Shown: in pieces, positions 27,896 to 37,500 of the stretch | Layout: the number at the start of each line of letters is the position of its first letter | Numbering within the stretch: the stretch's first letter is position 1 | From: VXPQ01 sp964608315 | GTDB lineage: Bacteria > Bacteroidota > Rhodothermia > Rhodothermales > VXPQ01 | DNA length: 64,000 bases | Direction: 5' to 3' | NCBI GenBank assembly: GCA_964608315.1 | Contig: CAZSNF010000014.1 | Location: 1 to 64,000 of the forward strand | Translations under genes and position numbers: made by a program | Notes under the pieces: generated by a model | What the model was told of the DNA's origin: nothing | Database searches by the model: none | What the model saw: the letters and a program-made list of their open reading frames with translations, nothing else

Positions 27896-28237
27896 ATGAA
27901 ACCCTGCCTATACGCTATAACGGAACAACCGTCCGGGAAGGTAAAGATCGGCACAGTCGGAAAACCGGGTACCACCAGAACTCCCAAAAAGAGGCTGAAC
28001 GAGTTACAGCAAGGTAACCCGCGCCAACTGTCCATTGACCGGAAGATTTATTACTACGATACATATCCGGACGCGAAAGCCGCCGAAGACGCGGTGCATG
28101 CCGACTTGGAGAACAGGGGCTTGAAGATACCTCGTCCGTGGGCCATGCGGGATAAAAGTGGGGAATGGTTTGAGCCGCAAGCATTGCGCCTGCTGGACGA
28201 GATTTTAAGCAAGCACGAATCAAGCAAAACGCCATGA
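27896..28237 (+). CDS. GIY-YIG-like (T5orf172/MUG113) protein
   Basis: A 113-aa cytosolic protein. LYAITEQPSG.VKIGTVG is the GIY-YIG-like core, with RLNELQQGNPRQLSI as the arginine-containing helix. AAEDAVHADLENRGL and GEWFEPQAL correspond to the conserved Glu region. This matches the T5orf172/MUG113 group of phage and mobile-element endonuclease domains. Its codon use looks more AT-rich than the sugar operon. It marks the left edge of the accessory island. Confidence 0.8.
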   Translation: MKPCLYAITEQPSGKVKIGTVGKPGTTRTPKKRLNELQQGNPRQLSIDRKIYYYDTYPDAKAAEDAVHADLENRGLKIPRPWAMRDKSGEWFEPQALRLLDEILSKHESSKTP

Positions 28238-28551
28238 AAAGCACCTTTACAGCAATCATTTTCGTGCTGTGCCTTGCCGGATCCGTTCTACTTCAATGAC
28301 CGGTTGCATAACGTTTGCCCTAACCCGGGTTCTACCCCGGAAAGCTTAGGATACTCTGATCATACGAAAAGACGACTCGGGTAAGGGATCGTCTTGCTCG
28401 ACTGCGGGAGCCGATAACGGGTACGACAGACCGGGTTTCGGCGGTTTTTCGTTTAGGATATTACTGGGCGTATATCGTGTGTACGGGAGGTTTTGTTGTA
28501 GGTTGCGTTTTGCAGGTTTTTCCATTAACCTCAGATGTGGTTCGGGTTGAT
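28238..28551. other. Gene-free segment with MITE end fragment and hairpin
   Basis: It holds one MITE terminus (GGATACTCTGATCATACG from 28349, flanked by CTTA) and a 7-bp stem AAGACGA/TCGTCTT at 28369-28395 with a 13-base loop. No T-run follows, so a terminator is not demonstrated. The remainder up to the IS3 element shows nothing recognisable. Confidence 0.5.
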
Positions 28552-28628
28552 TGGACAGCGTTTTCGGGCTTTTAAGGGGTAATATTGCGACCTTGTTCCG
28601 ACACGATCAACCCATATGGAGGTATTCC

Positions 28629-28922
28629 ATGCCCAGACGCACCCGCAGAACCCACAGTCCCGACTTCAAGGCGAAGGTGGCCCTTGCCGCCATACGCGGC
28701 GACAGTACAACAGCCGAGCTCGCCGCCCGCTTCGAAGTGCATCCGAACCAGATACAGTCATGGAAGAAGCAGGCCGTCGATACTATGGCGGAGTCGTTCA
28801 GGCGAAGCCGCTCGAACGGTTCCGAGAAGCGCGAGGAAGAGATCAAGACGCTCCGGGCCAAGATAGGAGAGCTTTTGATAGAGCAGGATTTTTTATCGAA
28901 GGCGCTCGGTCGCGGCCAGTAG
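28629..28922 (+). CDS. IS3-family transposase OrfA
   Basis: A 97-aa protein starting MPRRTRRTHSPDFKAKVALA, the classic IS3-group helix-turn-helix. TAELAARFEVHPNQIQSWKK is the recognition region, and a leucine-zipper-like C-terminus (EIKTLRAKIGELLIEQDFLS) follows. It binds the IS ends. The ATG at 28629 is preceded by ATGGAGGT. The frame overlaps orfB, which is reached by programmed -1 frameshifting near the OrfA C-terminus. Confidence 0.92.
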   Translation: MPRRTRRTHSPDFKAKVALAAIRGDSTTAELAARFEVHPNQIQSWKKQAVDTMAESFRRSRSNGSEKREEEIKTLRAKIGELLIEQDFLSKALGRGQ

Positions 28923-28930
28923 CCGAGCGC
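28889..28930 (+). promoter_or_regulatory. Programmed -1 frameshift signal (slippery heptamer plus stem-loop)
   Basis: The heptamer T TTT TTA (28889-28895) is in the zero frame of orfA. Six bases later is the stem GCGCTCGG (28902-28909) pairing with CCGAGCGC (28923-28930). The orfA stop TAG lies inside the loop. Slipping back by one base joins the orfB frame exactly. Confidence 0.88.
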
Positions 28931-29764
28931 AGGGCCCGTATTAATCGCTCCCGCTCCTTGTCTGTCGTTCGTCAGTGCGCGCTTCTGTCGCTGAGCCGTT
29001 CGACGGCGTACTATCGTCCCAAGGGGGAGAGCGCAGAGAACCTCGCCGTAATGAAAGAGATCGACCGCCTCTGGATGGAGCGTCCGACGAGCGGCTCGCG
29101 CACCATAAAGAGCCGGCTCAGGTCGCGGGGACATGCGGTGGCCAGAAGCCGCGTCGCGCGCCTTATGCGGCTGATGGGCTTGCGGGCCATTTATCCCAAG
29201 CGGCGCACATCCTCTCCCGGAGAGGGGCACAAGATTTACCCTTACCTGCTCAAAGACATGGAGATCACAGAGCCGGGCCAGGTCTATGCGGCGGACATTA
29301 CGTACATACCGATGGAGCGCGGCTTCCTTTATCTCGCCGCCGTGATCGACTGGAAGAGCCGCAAAGTGCTTTCTCACCGCATCTCGAACACGCTGGACGC
29401 GGATTTTTGCGTCGAAGCGCTCGAAGAGGCCATTGGCCGCTACGGCGCGCCCGCTGTTTTCAACACGGACCAGGGTGCGCAGTTTACGTCGGAGGCGTTC
29501 ACGGGCGTACTGAAGGCGCACGGCGTGCGCATCTCGATGGACGGCAAGGGCCGCTGGCTGGACAACGCGTACGTGGAGCGCCTGTGGCGCAGCCTCAAGC
29601 AGGAAGAAGTCTACCGGCGGGCGTACGAGACGGTGGCCGAGGCCAAAAAGGGGATCGGCGACTACCTGCGCTACTTCAACGAAGAGCGTCCGCACCAGAG
29701 CCTTGACAACCTTACGCCCGATGACGTATATTACAGACGAAAGCCGCTGACGAAGGCGGCGTAA
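28895..29764 (+). CDS. IS3-family transposase OrfB (DDE integrase, via -1 frameshift)
   Basis: The catalytic half, given here from the first codon after the -1 slip. It has an HTH_21 segment (MKEIDRLWMERPTSGSRTI), then the rve core. AADITYIPMERGFLYLAAV holds the first Asp, VFNTDQGAQFTS the second, and DNAYVERLWRSLKQEEVY the Glu, ending RPHQSLDNLTPDDVYY. All three catalytic residues are present and the frame is intact, so the element may be active as an OrfAB fusion. Confidence 0.92.
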   Translation: MEGARSRPVAERRARINRSRSLSVVRQCALLSLSRSTAYYRPKGESAENLAVMKEIDRLWMERPTSGSRTIKSRLRSRGHAVARSRVARLMRLMGLRAIYPKRRTSSPGEGHKIYPYLLKDMEITEPGQVYAADITYIPMERGFLYLAAVIDWKSRKVLSHRISNTLDADFCVEALEEAIGRYGAPAVFNTDQGAQFTSEAFTGVLKAHGVRISMDGKGRWLDNAYVERLWRSLKQEEVYRRAYETVAEAKKGIGDYLRYFNEERPHQSLDNLTPDDVYYRRKPLTKAA

Positions 29765-29846
29765 CCCACCGCAACACTACACCTGAAACGGCTCCTGAAA
29801 ACTGTACAGTTTTTTCGGACCATTTCTAATAACCGAAGGAAAAATC

Positions 29847-32180
29847 ATGTTTGACTTATCTACTCACGAAGGACTGCGGGCTGCTTGCGAAGAGGCAGAA
29901 CACACCCACGCCAATCCTGAATGGCGTGATCAGATATATAAACTGTTGGTGTATATTAAAGAAGCCTCGCCACAAGAACGCGAAAGCGAAGAGTTTCATC
30001 ATAAAATATGGAATGAAAATACAATATCAAGTCTTGCGCATCGGGAAAAGGAGGATGTTAGCTCTGCCATCACTGAATTTAATGTAAGGAAGAGGATTGC
30101 AGAAGAATTAACAAAGCCTTTACCAAATAATCCTCAAGAAAAAATTGATTCTTTAGATGAGATTCGAAATTACTTAATTGATAATGTATTTCAAAGCAAA
30201 GAATCAAAACCTCGGGGAAAAACCACTCGAATGTTGGCAGCACTTTTTCCTACAGAATTCACCACACTTATTATAGATGGGGGAAGAAAAAAATATACTC
30301 GAAAACTCCTAAAAAAGATGGCTATCAAGCCAGATAGCAAAAGCTTTATCGGACGACATCGACAGGTGCTTGATAGGCTTGAGGAGGCTTTGGGACCCGT
30401 ACCGAATGGCGATCTACGCAGTTTGGCTAACCGAATGACTTTACCAATGATGCTGCTCGATTTGACAGGCCAAGGCGAGAGAAAAGCTGAAGAAAAAGAT
30501 ACGAATCATCTTGGTAAAGCGTCATCTGTCTCTGCAGAAACAGATGAAAAAACTGCTGAGATGAGAGCCGCAGATACTCAGAATATTATCCTCTACGGCC
30601 CACCAGGCACTGGGAAGACCTATGACACAAAACGGCGAGCGCTCAATTTGTTAATGGGCAAGGACGCAGTTAAAAAAATTGATCAAAAAGACATTCCAGA
30701 ACGATTCAGCGAATACCAGAAAAACGGACAAATCGAGTTTGTGACCTTCCATCAGTCTTACGGCTATGAGGATTTTATTGAGGGACTCCGGCCAGTTCTT
30801 GATGAGGCAGGAGAGAAAGATATTCACTACGAAATGCACAATGGGATATTCAAGCGCATTGCCCTGAGAGCTGCTGCTGAGGGATTGCCAAAAACAACAG
30901 AGGGATTGGATTTTGAAGATCTGTGGGCACTTCTTGTTGAAGATATTCGGACGAGTGAAGATATTATTATTGCTCAGAGCAAATCGAAAAATGATTATGT
31001 TCTTAGAATTTCGGGACGTAATAACATTGAATTTCTCCGATACGAAATAAATTCCGAGGATGACGAAGAAGATATTAAAATCTCAACCACTAAACTAATT
31101 GCTTCAAAAAAGAATAGCAGAAAACTTTGGGAAAATTTCAATGAAGATCCAAATAAACTCACTTTGGAAATATCCAAAGATATATTAAAAGTTGGTCATC
31201 ATTATACCGCCTTGTGGGTTGTTTATAGCAAATTATTTGAACTGAGCAATCAAAAAGACATATCCTATAATCCCCAAATTGATAATACTGCCCGTGAAGA
31301 AAAAGCCCGAGTTGCCTTGGAAAATAATTCCACATTTGAATTTTCCTTGAATAACTTACAATATGTGCTCATTATCGACGAGATCAATCGGGGCAATATA
31401 AGCAAAATTCTTGGTGAGTTGATAACCTTGCTGGAACCGGACAAGCGACTTGGAGCCGATAACGAATTGAGACTACAACTGGCCTACTCGCCCAAATTAC
31501 GCTTTGGCGTACCACCCAATCTGCATATCCTTGGCACCATGAATACGGCAGATCGCTCGATCGCATTGATGGATGTAGCGTTAAGACGCCGCTTCACTTT
31601 CGAAGAAGTCATGCCTGATCAAGAGGTGCTTGAGAAAAAGTTACGAGTCAATTCGTCTCTTGTGAGGCTGGTTGTTGATCTGTTCGAAATCCTGAATAAG
31701 CGGATACGCTTCCTCTATGACCGGGATCACCAGATTGGGCATGCGTACTTCCTTAGTGTAAAGAATCTGAATGACTTGCGCCTTGTTTTTGTCAATCGGG
31801 TGATTCCCCTCCTCCAGGAGTACTTCTACGGTGACTGGAACAAGATATGCATAGTCCTTGGCTGTCCTTACGATGACAATGGAAAACCCATTTCCAATGG
31901 AAAAGACAGATACCCGCACTCGATCATACAGGCCAGTAACTTTTCAGAAATGGACACGCTCGGCTTCGATCACAACGAGTACGAAGACCGGGTTGATTTC
32001 AGCATAACGCCGGATTTCCAAAATGGTGGAATGGAGGAGGATGACCTCGTCCGCACATTCCTCGGGGTACTGCAAATCAAGCAGGATGATTTCGATACAC
32101 GCTTTAAGGAACTTATGGGTGAAGTAGCCTTGCTGGATAAGGATGAAGCCGGGGAAGAAACAGCGGAGGATGCTTTGTGA
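29847..32180 (+). CDS. mcrB: McrB-like GTP-dependent restriction AAA+ protein
   Basis: A 777-aa AAA+ motor of a McrBC-type modification-dependent restriction system. The N-terminal ~240 residues are a variable target-recognition region. The AAA+ module has Walker A LYGPPGTGKT near residue 250, Walker B with the McrB signature VLIIDEINRGN near 508, and the NTADRSIALMDVALRRRF sensor near 565. The start ATG is preceded by GAAGGA. The gene is visibly AT-rich compared with the chromosome around it, a sign of transfer. It overlaps mcrC by four bases (GTGA). The IS3 element ends 38 bases upstream. Confidence 0.93.
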   Translation: MFDLSTHEGLRAACEEAEHTHANPEWRDQIYKLLVYIKEASPQERESEEFHHKIWNENTISSLAHREKEDVSSAITEFNVRKRIAEELTKPLPNNPQEKIDSLDEIRNYLIDNVFQSKESKPRGKTTRMLAALFPTEFTTLIIDGGRKKYTRKLLKKMAIKPDSKSFIGRHRQVLDRLEEALGPVPNGDLRSLANRMTLPMMLLDLTGQGERKAEEKDTNHLGKASSVSAETDEKTAEMRAADTQNIILYGPPGTGKTYDTKRRALNLLMGKDAVKKIDQKDIPERFSEYQKNGQIEFVTFHQSYGYEDFIEGLRPVLDEAGEKDIHYEMHNGIFKRIALRAAAEGLPKTTEGLDFEDLWALLVEDIRTSEDIIIAQSKSKNDYVLRISGRNNIEFLRYEINSEDDEEDIKISTTKLIASKKNSRKLWENFNEDPNKLTLEISKDILKVGHHYTALWVVYSKLFELSNQKDISYNPQIDNTAREEKARVALENNSTFEFSLNNLQYVLIIDEINRGNISKILGELITLLEPDKRLGADNELRLQLAYSPKLRFGVPPNLHILGTMNTADRSIALMDVALRRRFTFEEVMPDQEVLEKKLRVNSSLVRLVVDLFEILNKRIRFLYDRDHQIGHAYFLSVKNLNDLRLVFVNRVIPLLQEYFYGDWNKICIVLGCPYDDNGKPISNGKDRYPHSIIQASNFSEMDTLGFDHNEYEDRVDFSITPDFQNGGMEEDDLVRTFLGVLQIKQDDFDTRFKELMGEVALLDKDEAGEETAEDAL

Positions 32181-33529
32181 AACGCATAGTCATCCGGGAG
32201 CATGAGCGGATCGTCCGAAGCGATCAGGACGGTGTAGACTCAGGTGACAATCAACACCTCAATTCGCGCCTTTACGACCAGTTAAAGCGCTTCGACCAGC
32301 GTGGGCGCGAAGCAAAGGATCAGGTATTCGCATGGGGGGATCGTCGCGCTTGGGCGCAGCAATGGGTTGGAGTCATCCAGGTGCCGGGCCTTCAGATCGA
32401 AATACTTCCCAAGGTGGATACCACAGAATCCAAAGAGCGCAGTCAGAGAGGAGATGAAGCGGATGAAGCACGCCACAACCTCCTGTATATGCTCGCTGTT
32501 GCAGGCGACGTACCAGTAAGAGATCGCGATGTGGCGCATCTTGCAAACCGTAAGGCCCCTCTCTCCGAACTGCTCATAGCTATCTTCGCGTATCGACTTC
32601 GTCAGGAACTGCTGCTCGGTGCTGAATACGCTTACCTGCAGCGGGAGGAAAACCTTCGACGATTCAAGGGCAAATTAATAATACCCTCGCAAATACTTCA
32701 CAATTCGGCGCGGCGCGAACGTTTCTTTTGCCAATTCGATGAATTTTCCAAAGACACGGCAATGAACCGCATCTTTCGATTCGCGTGCATCACGCTTCTT
32801 GACTGGACGCATACCCCATCAACCCAGGACAAGCTCCGGCATTGCCTGCTATTACTCGACGGCGTTGAACATGTATCGATCCATGACGAGATGTTCGAGC
32901 AGATACCTAGTACACGACAGAACGAACGATTCGCTGACGTGCTCCACTTTTGCCGGCTGATCCTTCAGACCCGTTCGCCTACTACGAACGCAGGAAAACA
33001 GCGCAGTTTCTCGCTGTTGTTCGATATGAACCGCGTCTTCGAGGCCTTTGTGACCGCCTTTATGAGGAAATGGGTGATGCCTTTGCCTTCTTTTCCCAAG
33101 CATCGTCTCTTTCCCCAGGCCAAGTGGCGACGACGCCATCTAATAACCCGCGGTGGGAAGGGCGTGCTTTCACTGCGTCCCGATCTACTCATAGAGGCCC
33201 CGGGGGACGACTCCAGACTTGTTTTGGACACCAAGTGGAAAAGGCTCTCCGGAAGCCGTGTTCGCGGGGGTGTAGATACCGGAGACCTTTACCAACTGTA
33301 TGCCTATACTCAACGATATGACTGTAAACGCAGCATTCTTCTCTATCCTCGTGTAACAGGAGCCGAATGCCACGACTTCGACATTGCCGGTTGCTCTGAT
33401 AAGCCCACCGGCCAACAGGTCCTTGTACGGTATGTCAATCTCCATCGCAACCTGCGCAAAGAGCGGGAATGCCTTGCCGGGGAGCTCGGGGAAATTGTAG
33501 AAGAAGGTCTCAGAGATACCTCGACTTGA
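32177..33529 (+). CDS. mcrC: McrC-like PD-(D/E)XK nuclease subunit
   Basis: A 450-aa endonuclease partner of McrB. The N-terminal domain contains WVGVIQVPGLQIEILPKVD and NLLYMLAVAGDVPV. The C-terminal PD-(D/E)XK site has RPDLLIE near residue 333 and LDTKWK near 350, followed by DLYQLYAYTQRY. The start is a GTG overlapping the mcrB stop. It cleaves DNA carrying modified bases when activated by the McrB ring. The complete pair looks functional. Confidence 0.93.
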   Translation: MKRIVIREHERIVRSDQDGVDSGDNQHLNSRLYDQLKRFDQRGREAKDQVFAWGDRRAWAQQWVGVIQVPGLQIEILPKVDTTESKERSQRGDEADEARHNLLYMLAVAGDVPVRDRDVAHLANRKAPLSELLIAIFAYRLRQELLLGAEYAYLQREENLRRFKGKLIIPSQILHNSARRERFFCQFDEFSKDTAMNRIFRFACITLLDWTHTPSTQDKLRHCLLLLDGVEHVSIHDEMFEQIPSTRQNERFADVLHFCRLILQTRSPTTNAGKQRSFSLLFDMNRVFEAFVTAFMRKWVMPLPSFPKHRLFPQAKWRRRHLITRGGKGVLSLRPDLLIEAPGDDSRLVLDTKWKRLSGSRVRGGVDTGDLYQLYAYTQRYDCKRSILLYPRVTGAECHDFDIAGCSDKPTGQQVLVRYVNLHRNLRKERECLAGELGEIVEEGLRDTST

Positions 33530-33552
33530 CTGGGCAGATTCTAGCGGAACGT

Positions 33553-33712
33553 TAAGGTATAGTACCGCGCCCCTGTTTCGACACAATCAACCCGGCGAAA
33601 ACCAAGTCAAGGCGAACACGCAAAACCCACAGTCCTTCGTCCCGATGCGAAGTAGCCCTCGCTGCCGTGCGCGGCGACAGCGCACTGGCCGAACTCGCAG
33701 GGTCCCAATAAT
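33553..33712 (+). pseudogene. Decayed 5' fragment of an IS3-family element
   Basis: The sequence follows the 5' region and orfA start of the intact IS3 copy: TTTCGACACAATCAACCC, then CACAGTCC, then GCGCGGCGACAGCGCACTGG. It corresponds to an AAVRGDSALAELA peptide. It lacks an intact start and breaks off after GAACTCGC, followed by TCCCAATAATCC. Related truncated copies occur at 34.35 and 45.17 kb. Confidence 0.7.
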
Positions 33713-33729
33713 CCGTTTTTACCGCTTTT

Positions 33730-33766
33730 GAGTAGAAATTACTCCATTTCGGAGTAGTTTTTACTC
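33730..33766. repeat. Two GAGTA-N5-TACTC palindromes, 22 bp apart
   Basis: GAGTAGAAATTACTC at 33730 and GAGTAGTTTTTACTC at 33752. The same motif occurs three times at 34410-34468 with identical 22-bp spacing. AGAACGG follows both arrays. It looks like an operator or recombination array; no protein can be assigned. Confidence 0.75.
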
Positions 33767-33777
33767 AGAACGGCATA

Positions 33778-33832
33778 GGATACTCTGATTAAGTTCGCAA
33801 ATCTCAGAGGCTGCGAAGGGCGCGACATGTCT
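33778..33832 (-). mobile_element. MITE end fragment H
   Basis: GGATACTCTGATTAAGTTCGC followed by the CTCAGAGGCTGCGAAGGGCGCG block, matching the left arm of copy B. The remainder is absent. CATA precedes the end. Confidence 0.6.
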
Positions 33833-33845
33833 GCGATGCCCCCGT

Positions 33846-34184
33846 TCAGGGCGAGCCACAGCAGATTGAAGACGGCCTCGTCGTTAGGGCAAGTCCATCG
33901 CACAGCCGGTCGGTTTCTGGGCAGGTGCATTTCGTCTCACAGAACAATCCGGTTTCTTCAAGTTTATCGATTACTTCTTTTACCGCCTGCATCGTATTCC
34001 GGTGTATGGTGTTCTTGTGTTCGCGCACCCAGTAGTCCAACGATTTGGGTTTCTTGTGCTCGGCCAGAGTGCACTTCCTTGCCCCCTTGACGATGCATGT
34101 CATATTGTTGTTTACCATGTATTTTTTGAGTTCGACAGCGTCGAACCCGGCACGGTCTCCACCGTACGGAAGGTCAATCCACAT
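33846..34184 (-). CDS. Uncharacterised small protein (Cys-containing C-terminus)
   Basis: A 112-aa frame starting MWIDLPYGGDRAGFDAV; a TTG three codons upstream is possible. It has no family I recognise. It contains a helical HRNTMQAVKEVIDKLEETGL segment, then a clustered ETKCTCPETDRLC with three cysteines. The last residues may derive from the adjacent MITE fragment. It lies directly behind the 39-aa ORF in a cassette bracketed by direct repeats, so it is probably mobile. The composition and the coupled arrangement argue for a real gene. Confidence 0.5.
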   Translation of the reverse strand: MWIDLPYGGDRAGFDAVELKKYMVNNNMTCIVKGARKCTLAEHKKPKSLDYWVREHKNTIHRNTMQAVKEVIDKLEETGLFCETKCTCPETDRLCDGLALTTRPSSICCGSP

Positions 34185-34198
34185 TGTGTTCAAAGATT

Positions 34199-34318
34199 TT
34201 ACGTTATAGAGTTACGGAGTGTCAGGGCGCCTTCATCAGCGGCTTTCGTTGATGCTGGCCAGAAGCACTCCACATATCCGTTATCTGACCAGTGGACCTT
34301 TTCCGTCCATTGAGACAT
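34199..34318 (-). CDS. Uncharacterised 39-aa protein
   Basis: A short frame starting MSQWTEKVHWSDNGYVECFW, preceded at good spacing by GAGGGGG, a strong ribosome-binding site. A longer frame starts inside the IS3-derived fragment and is artefactual. It lies a few bases upstream of the 112-aa ORF, suggesting a two-gene cassette. No similarity recognised. Confidence 0.45.
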   Translation of the reverse strand: MSQWTEKVHWSDNGYVECFWPASTKAADEGALTLRNSIT

Positions 34319-34349
34319 GTCTTGATCCCCCTCGCGCTCTTTGAAACGA

Positions 34350-34468
34350 GCGGCGACAGTACGCTGGCCGAACTCGCCAAACCCCATAACCTCCTTTTTC
34401 ACTCCTTTTGAGTAAAAATTACTACATTTTAGAGTAATTTCTACTACATTTCGGAGTAGTTTTTACTC
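34350..34468. repeat. IS3-derived fragment plus three GAGTA-N5-TACT(C/A) repeats
   Basis: GAGCGGCGACAGTACGCTGG followed by CCGAACTCGCC repeats the end of the fragment at 33.7 kb. Then come GAGTAAAAATTACTA (34410), GAGTAATTTCTACTA (34432) and GAGTAGTTTTTACTC (34454), at exact 22-bp spacing. The block is a diverged direct repeat of 33675-33776 and brackets the small ORF cassette. Confidence 0.7.
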
Positions 34469-34536
34469 AGAACGGTGTATTCCGGCAAAACGGCCGCGCC
34501 TATGAATTAGTACGGGGCGGCGATTCCCACCCCACC

Positions 34537-37500
34537 TCACACCGCCCGCTCCACTGACAACACCTCCGCCTGTTCCAGCACGGTTCGGGTCGCTTTTTCC
34601 TGCTTGTCCGGCGGGTAGCCGTGCTTGCGGAGGATGCGTTTCACCAGGCGGCGGAGATGGGCCCGCACGTTTTCGCGCAGGGTCCAGTCGATGGTGACAT
34701 TGCCTTGCACGGTTTCGACCAGTTCGCGGGCGATTTTCCGGAGAGTTTCGTCGCCCAGCACCTGGACAGCGCTGTCGTTGGTTTCGAGGGTGTCGTAGAA
34801 AGCCAGTTCTTCCTCGGATAGTCCGAGTTTTTCGCCGCGGGCCTGGGCTTCGTGCAGGTGGCGGGCCAGCCCGATCAATTCCTCGAGCACCTGGGCCGCT
34901 TCGATGGCTCGGTTCTGATAGCGGCGAAGACTGTGTTCCAGCATTTCTGCGAAGGAACGCGCCTGTACGATGTTCTTGCGCCGCCGGGAGACGATTTCTC
35001 CTTTCAGCAGTTTTTGCAGGAGTTCCACGGCAAGGTTGCGCTGCGGCATGCCCTGCACCTCGGCCAGAAATTCGTCCGAAAGAATGGAAATGTCGGGTTT
35101 TTTCAGACCGGCTGCGGCGAAGATGTCGATTACGCCCTCCGGCGCCACGGCGCGGGCGATGATCTGGCGAACGGCGTGGTCCAGTTCTTCCTGGGGACGC
35201 TTGTCCGTGGCGGCCCGCTTGGTCAGGGCTGCCCGGATAGCCTGAAAGAACGCCACATCGTCGCGGATGCGGAGCGCTTCGTCGTTCGGGACGGCCAGCG
35301 CGAACGCCTGGGAGAGCTCGCGCACTATTTTCACGAAGCGGTCCTTGCCGTTCTCCTGCGCGAGAATGTGTTCCTGCGCGGCAGGGAGCAGACTGAGTCG
35401 TTCCGTGGCCGATCCGGCGGTCCATGCAGACCGGTCGAAACCGTGAAAAAGCCCGCAGCAGACCTCGTATTTCTCCAGCATGGCCCTGACCGCCTCGCTC
35501 TGGTCAATGGCGGTCTTACCAGTCCCACCGCTTTCGGTGTACGTTGCAAGCGCCCGTTTCAGTTCATGGGCGAGTCCGAGGTAATCGACGACGAGACCGC
35601 CCGGCTTGTCCCTGAACACCCGGTTGACCCGGGCGATGGCCTGCATCAGCCCGTGGCCGCGCATAGGCTTGTCCACGTACATCGTGTGCAGGCTCGGCGC
35701 ATCGAAGCCGGTAAGCCACATGTCGCGCACCAGCACCATGCGCAGCGGATCGTCGGGGTTGCGGAACCGTTTCGCCAGCGCTTCCCGGCGGGTTTTGTTG
35801 CGGATGTGCGGCTGCCAGTCCGTTTCAGAGGCCTTCCCGGTCATCACCACCTTTAGGTTGCCCTTGTCGTCGTCCTCGCTGTCCCAGCCGGGGCGCAGGC
35901 GTACGAGCTCCCGGTAGAGATCGACGCAAATGCGGCGACTCATGCAGACGATCATCGCCTTCCCGTCCATGGCTTCGAGGCGGCTTTCGTAATGCTTGAC
36001 GATGTCTTCGGCGACGAGCTTCAGGCGCTTTTCCGAGCCGACGATGGCTTCGAGTTGCGCCCATTTGGTCTTGAGTTTCTCCTTGCGTTCGATCTCTTCG
36101 CCTTCGGTTACTTCCTCGAAATCCGGGTCGATACTGGGTTTCTCGCTTTCGTCAAGCGTCAGTTTGGCGAGACGGCTTTCGTAATGGATCGGGACGGTCG
36201 CCTGATCCTGAACCGCGCGCCGGATGTCGTAGACGCTGATGTAATCTCCGAACACGGTGCGGGTGTTGGCGTCTTTCAGTTCGATGGGCGTGCCGGTGAA
36301 GCCGATGAACGAAGCGCTGGGCAGAGCGTCCCGCATGTGGCGTGCATAGCCGTCAAGGAAGTCGTACTGGCTGCGGTGCGCCTCGTCAGCGATGACGACG
36401 ATGTTGCGGCGATCGGAAAGCAGTGGGTGCCTATCGCCCTTTTCTTCAGGGAAGAATTTCTGGATGGTGGTGAATACCACGCCGCCGGATTCCACGGCAA
36501 GCTTGGCCCGCAGGTCGGCCCGGTTCGCCGCCTGTACGGGCGGCTGGCGCAAGAGGTCCGAACACCTCGAGAAGGTGGAGAAAAGCTGGTCGTCGAGATC
36601 GTTGCGGTCCGTCAGCACAACGATAGTGGGGTTCTTCATCGCAAGTTCCCGGGCGATGCGTCCTGCGTAGAAGGCCATCGTCAGACTTTTTCCGGAACCC
36701 TGCGTATGCCATACGACGCCGATGCGCCGGTCGCCCCGGTCGCCGCCCGGCCTGAGGCCCGCTTCGTAGCGGCCTTGTTCCTCGCCCGACATCTCCTCGG
36801 CCACCTCCCGCAGTTCGGCGGCCCGAAGAGTTTCGCCCACGGCGGTCCGGACCGCGTGAAACTGGTGATACCCCGCCATCTTCTTGGAAAGATGGCCGCT
36901 GCCGTCGTCCTCGAAAACGATAAAATCCCTGATCAGCGAAAGGAACCGCTCTTTTTCGAACACGCCCTGAATCAGCACCTGAAGTTCCGTATAGAACACC
37001 GGGGCCAGTTCCTCCCCGCCGATCGTTCTCCAGGGTTTGAACCATTCTCTTCCGGCGGTCAGCGTTCCGATCCGCGCCTCAAGCCCGTCCGATACGGCGA
37101 GTACGGCATTGCATGCAAACAGCGAGGGCAATTCGGCCTTGTAGGTCTGGAGTTGCTGTAAGGCGGTCCATACCGTAGTGTTTTCGTCCGCCGCGTTCTT
37201 GAGTTCGATCAGCCCCAGCGGAATGCCGTTGACGAACACCACGATATCCGGGCGGCGGGTATGTTTGTTCTCGATGACAGTGAACTGGTTCACCGCCAGC
37301 CAGTCGTTGTTTTCTGGAACGTCGAAGTCGATGACGCGGACCTGCGCGCCCCGGATTTTGCCTTGATCGTTACGGTACTCCACGGTCACGCCGTCCACGA
37401 TCATGCGGTGAAAGGCGCGGTTCCGGGCTTCCAGCGTAGCCCCTTCCGGACGGATCAGTTTGCGGAAAGCGTCGTCCAGCGCTTCCTTAGGCAGACCGGG

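Larger units (their letters stand above)
28552..29808 (+). mobile_element. IS3-family insertion sequence
   Basis: A 1257-bp element with a two-frame transposase. The proposed ends are imperfect inverted repeats, TGGACAGCGTTTTCGGG on the left and the reverse complement of TGTACAGTTTTCAGGAG on the right, giving TG...CA termini. I see no target duplication, so the ends are tentative. It inserts 38 bases upstream of mcrB and may influence its transcription. Confidence 0.75.

Noticed and set aside
33730..34468. CRISPR array from the 22-bp periodic repeats
   Set aside because: The unit is too short, the intervening 7 bp are nearly constant, and there are no cas genes.
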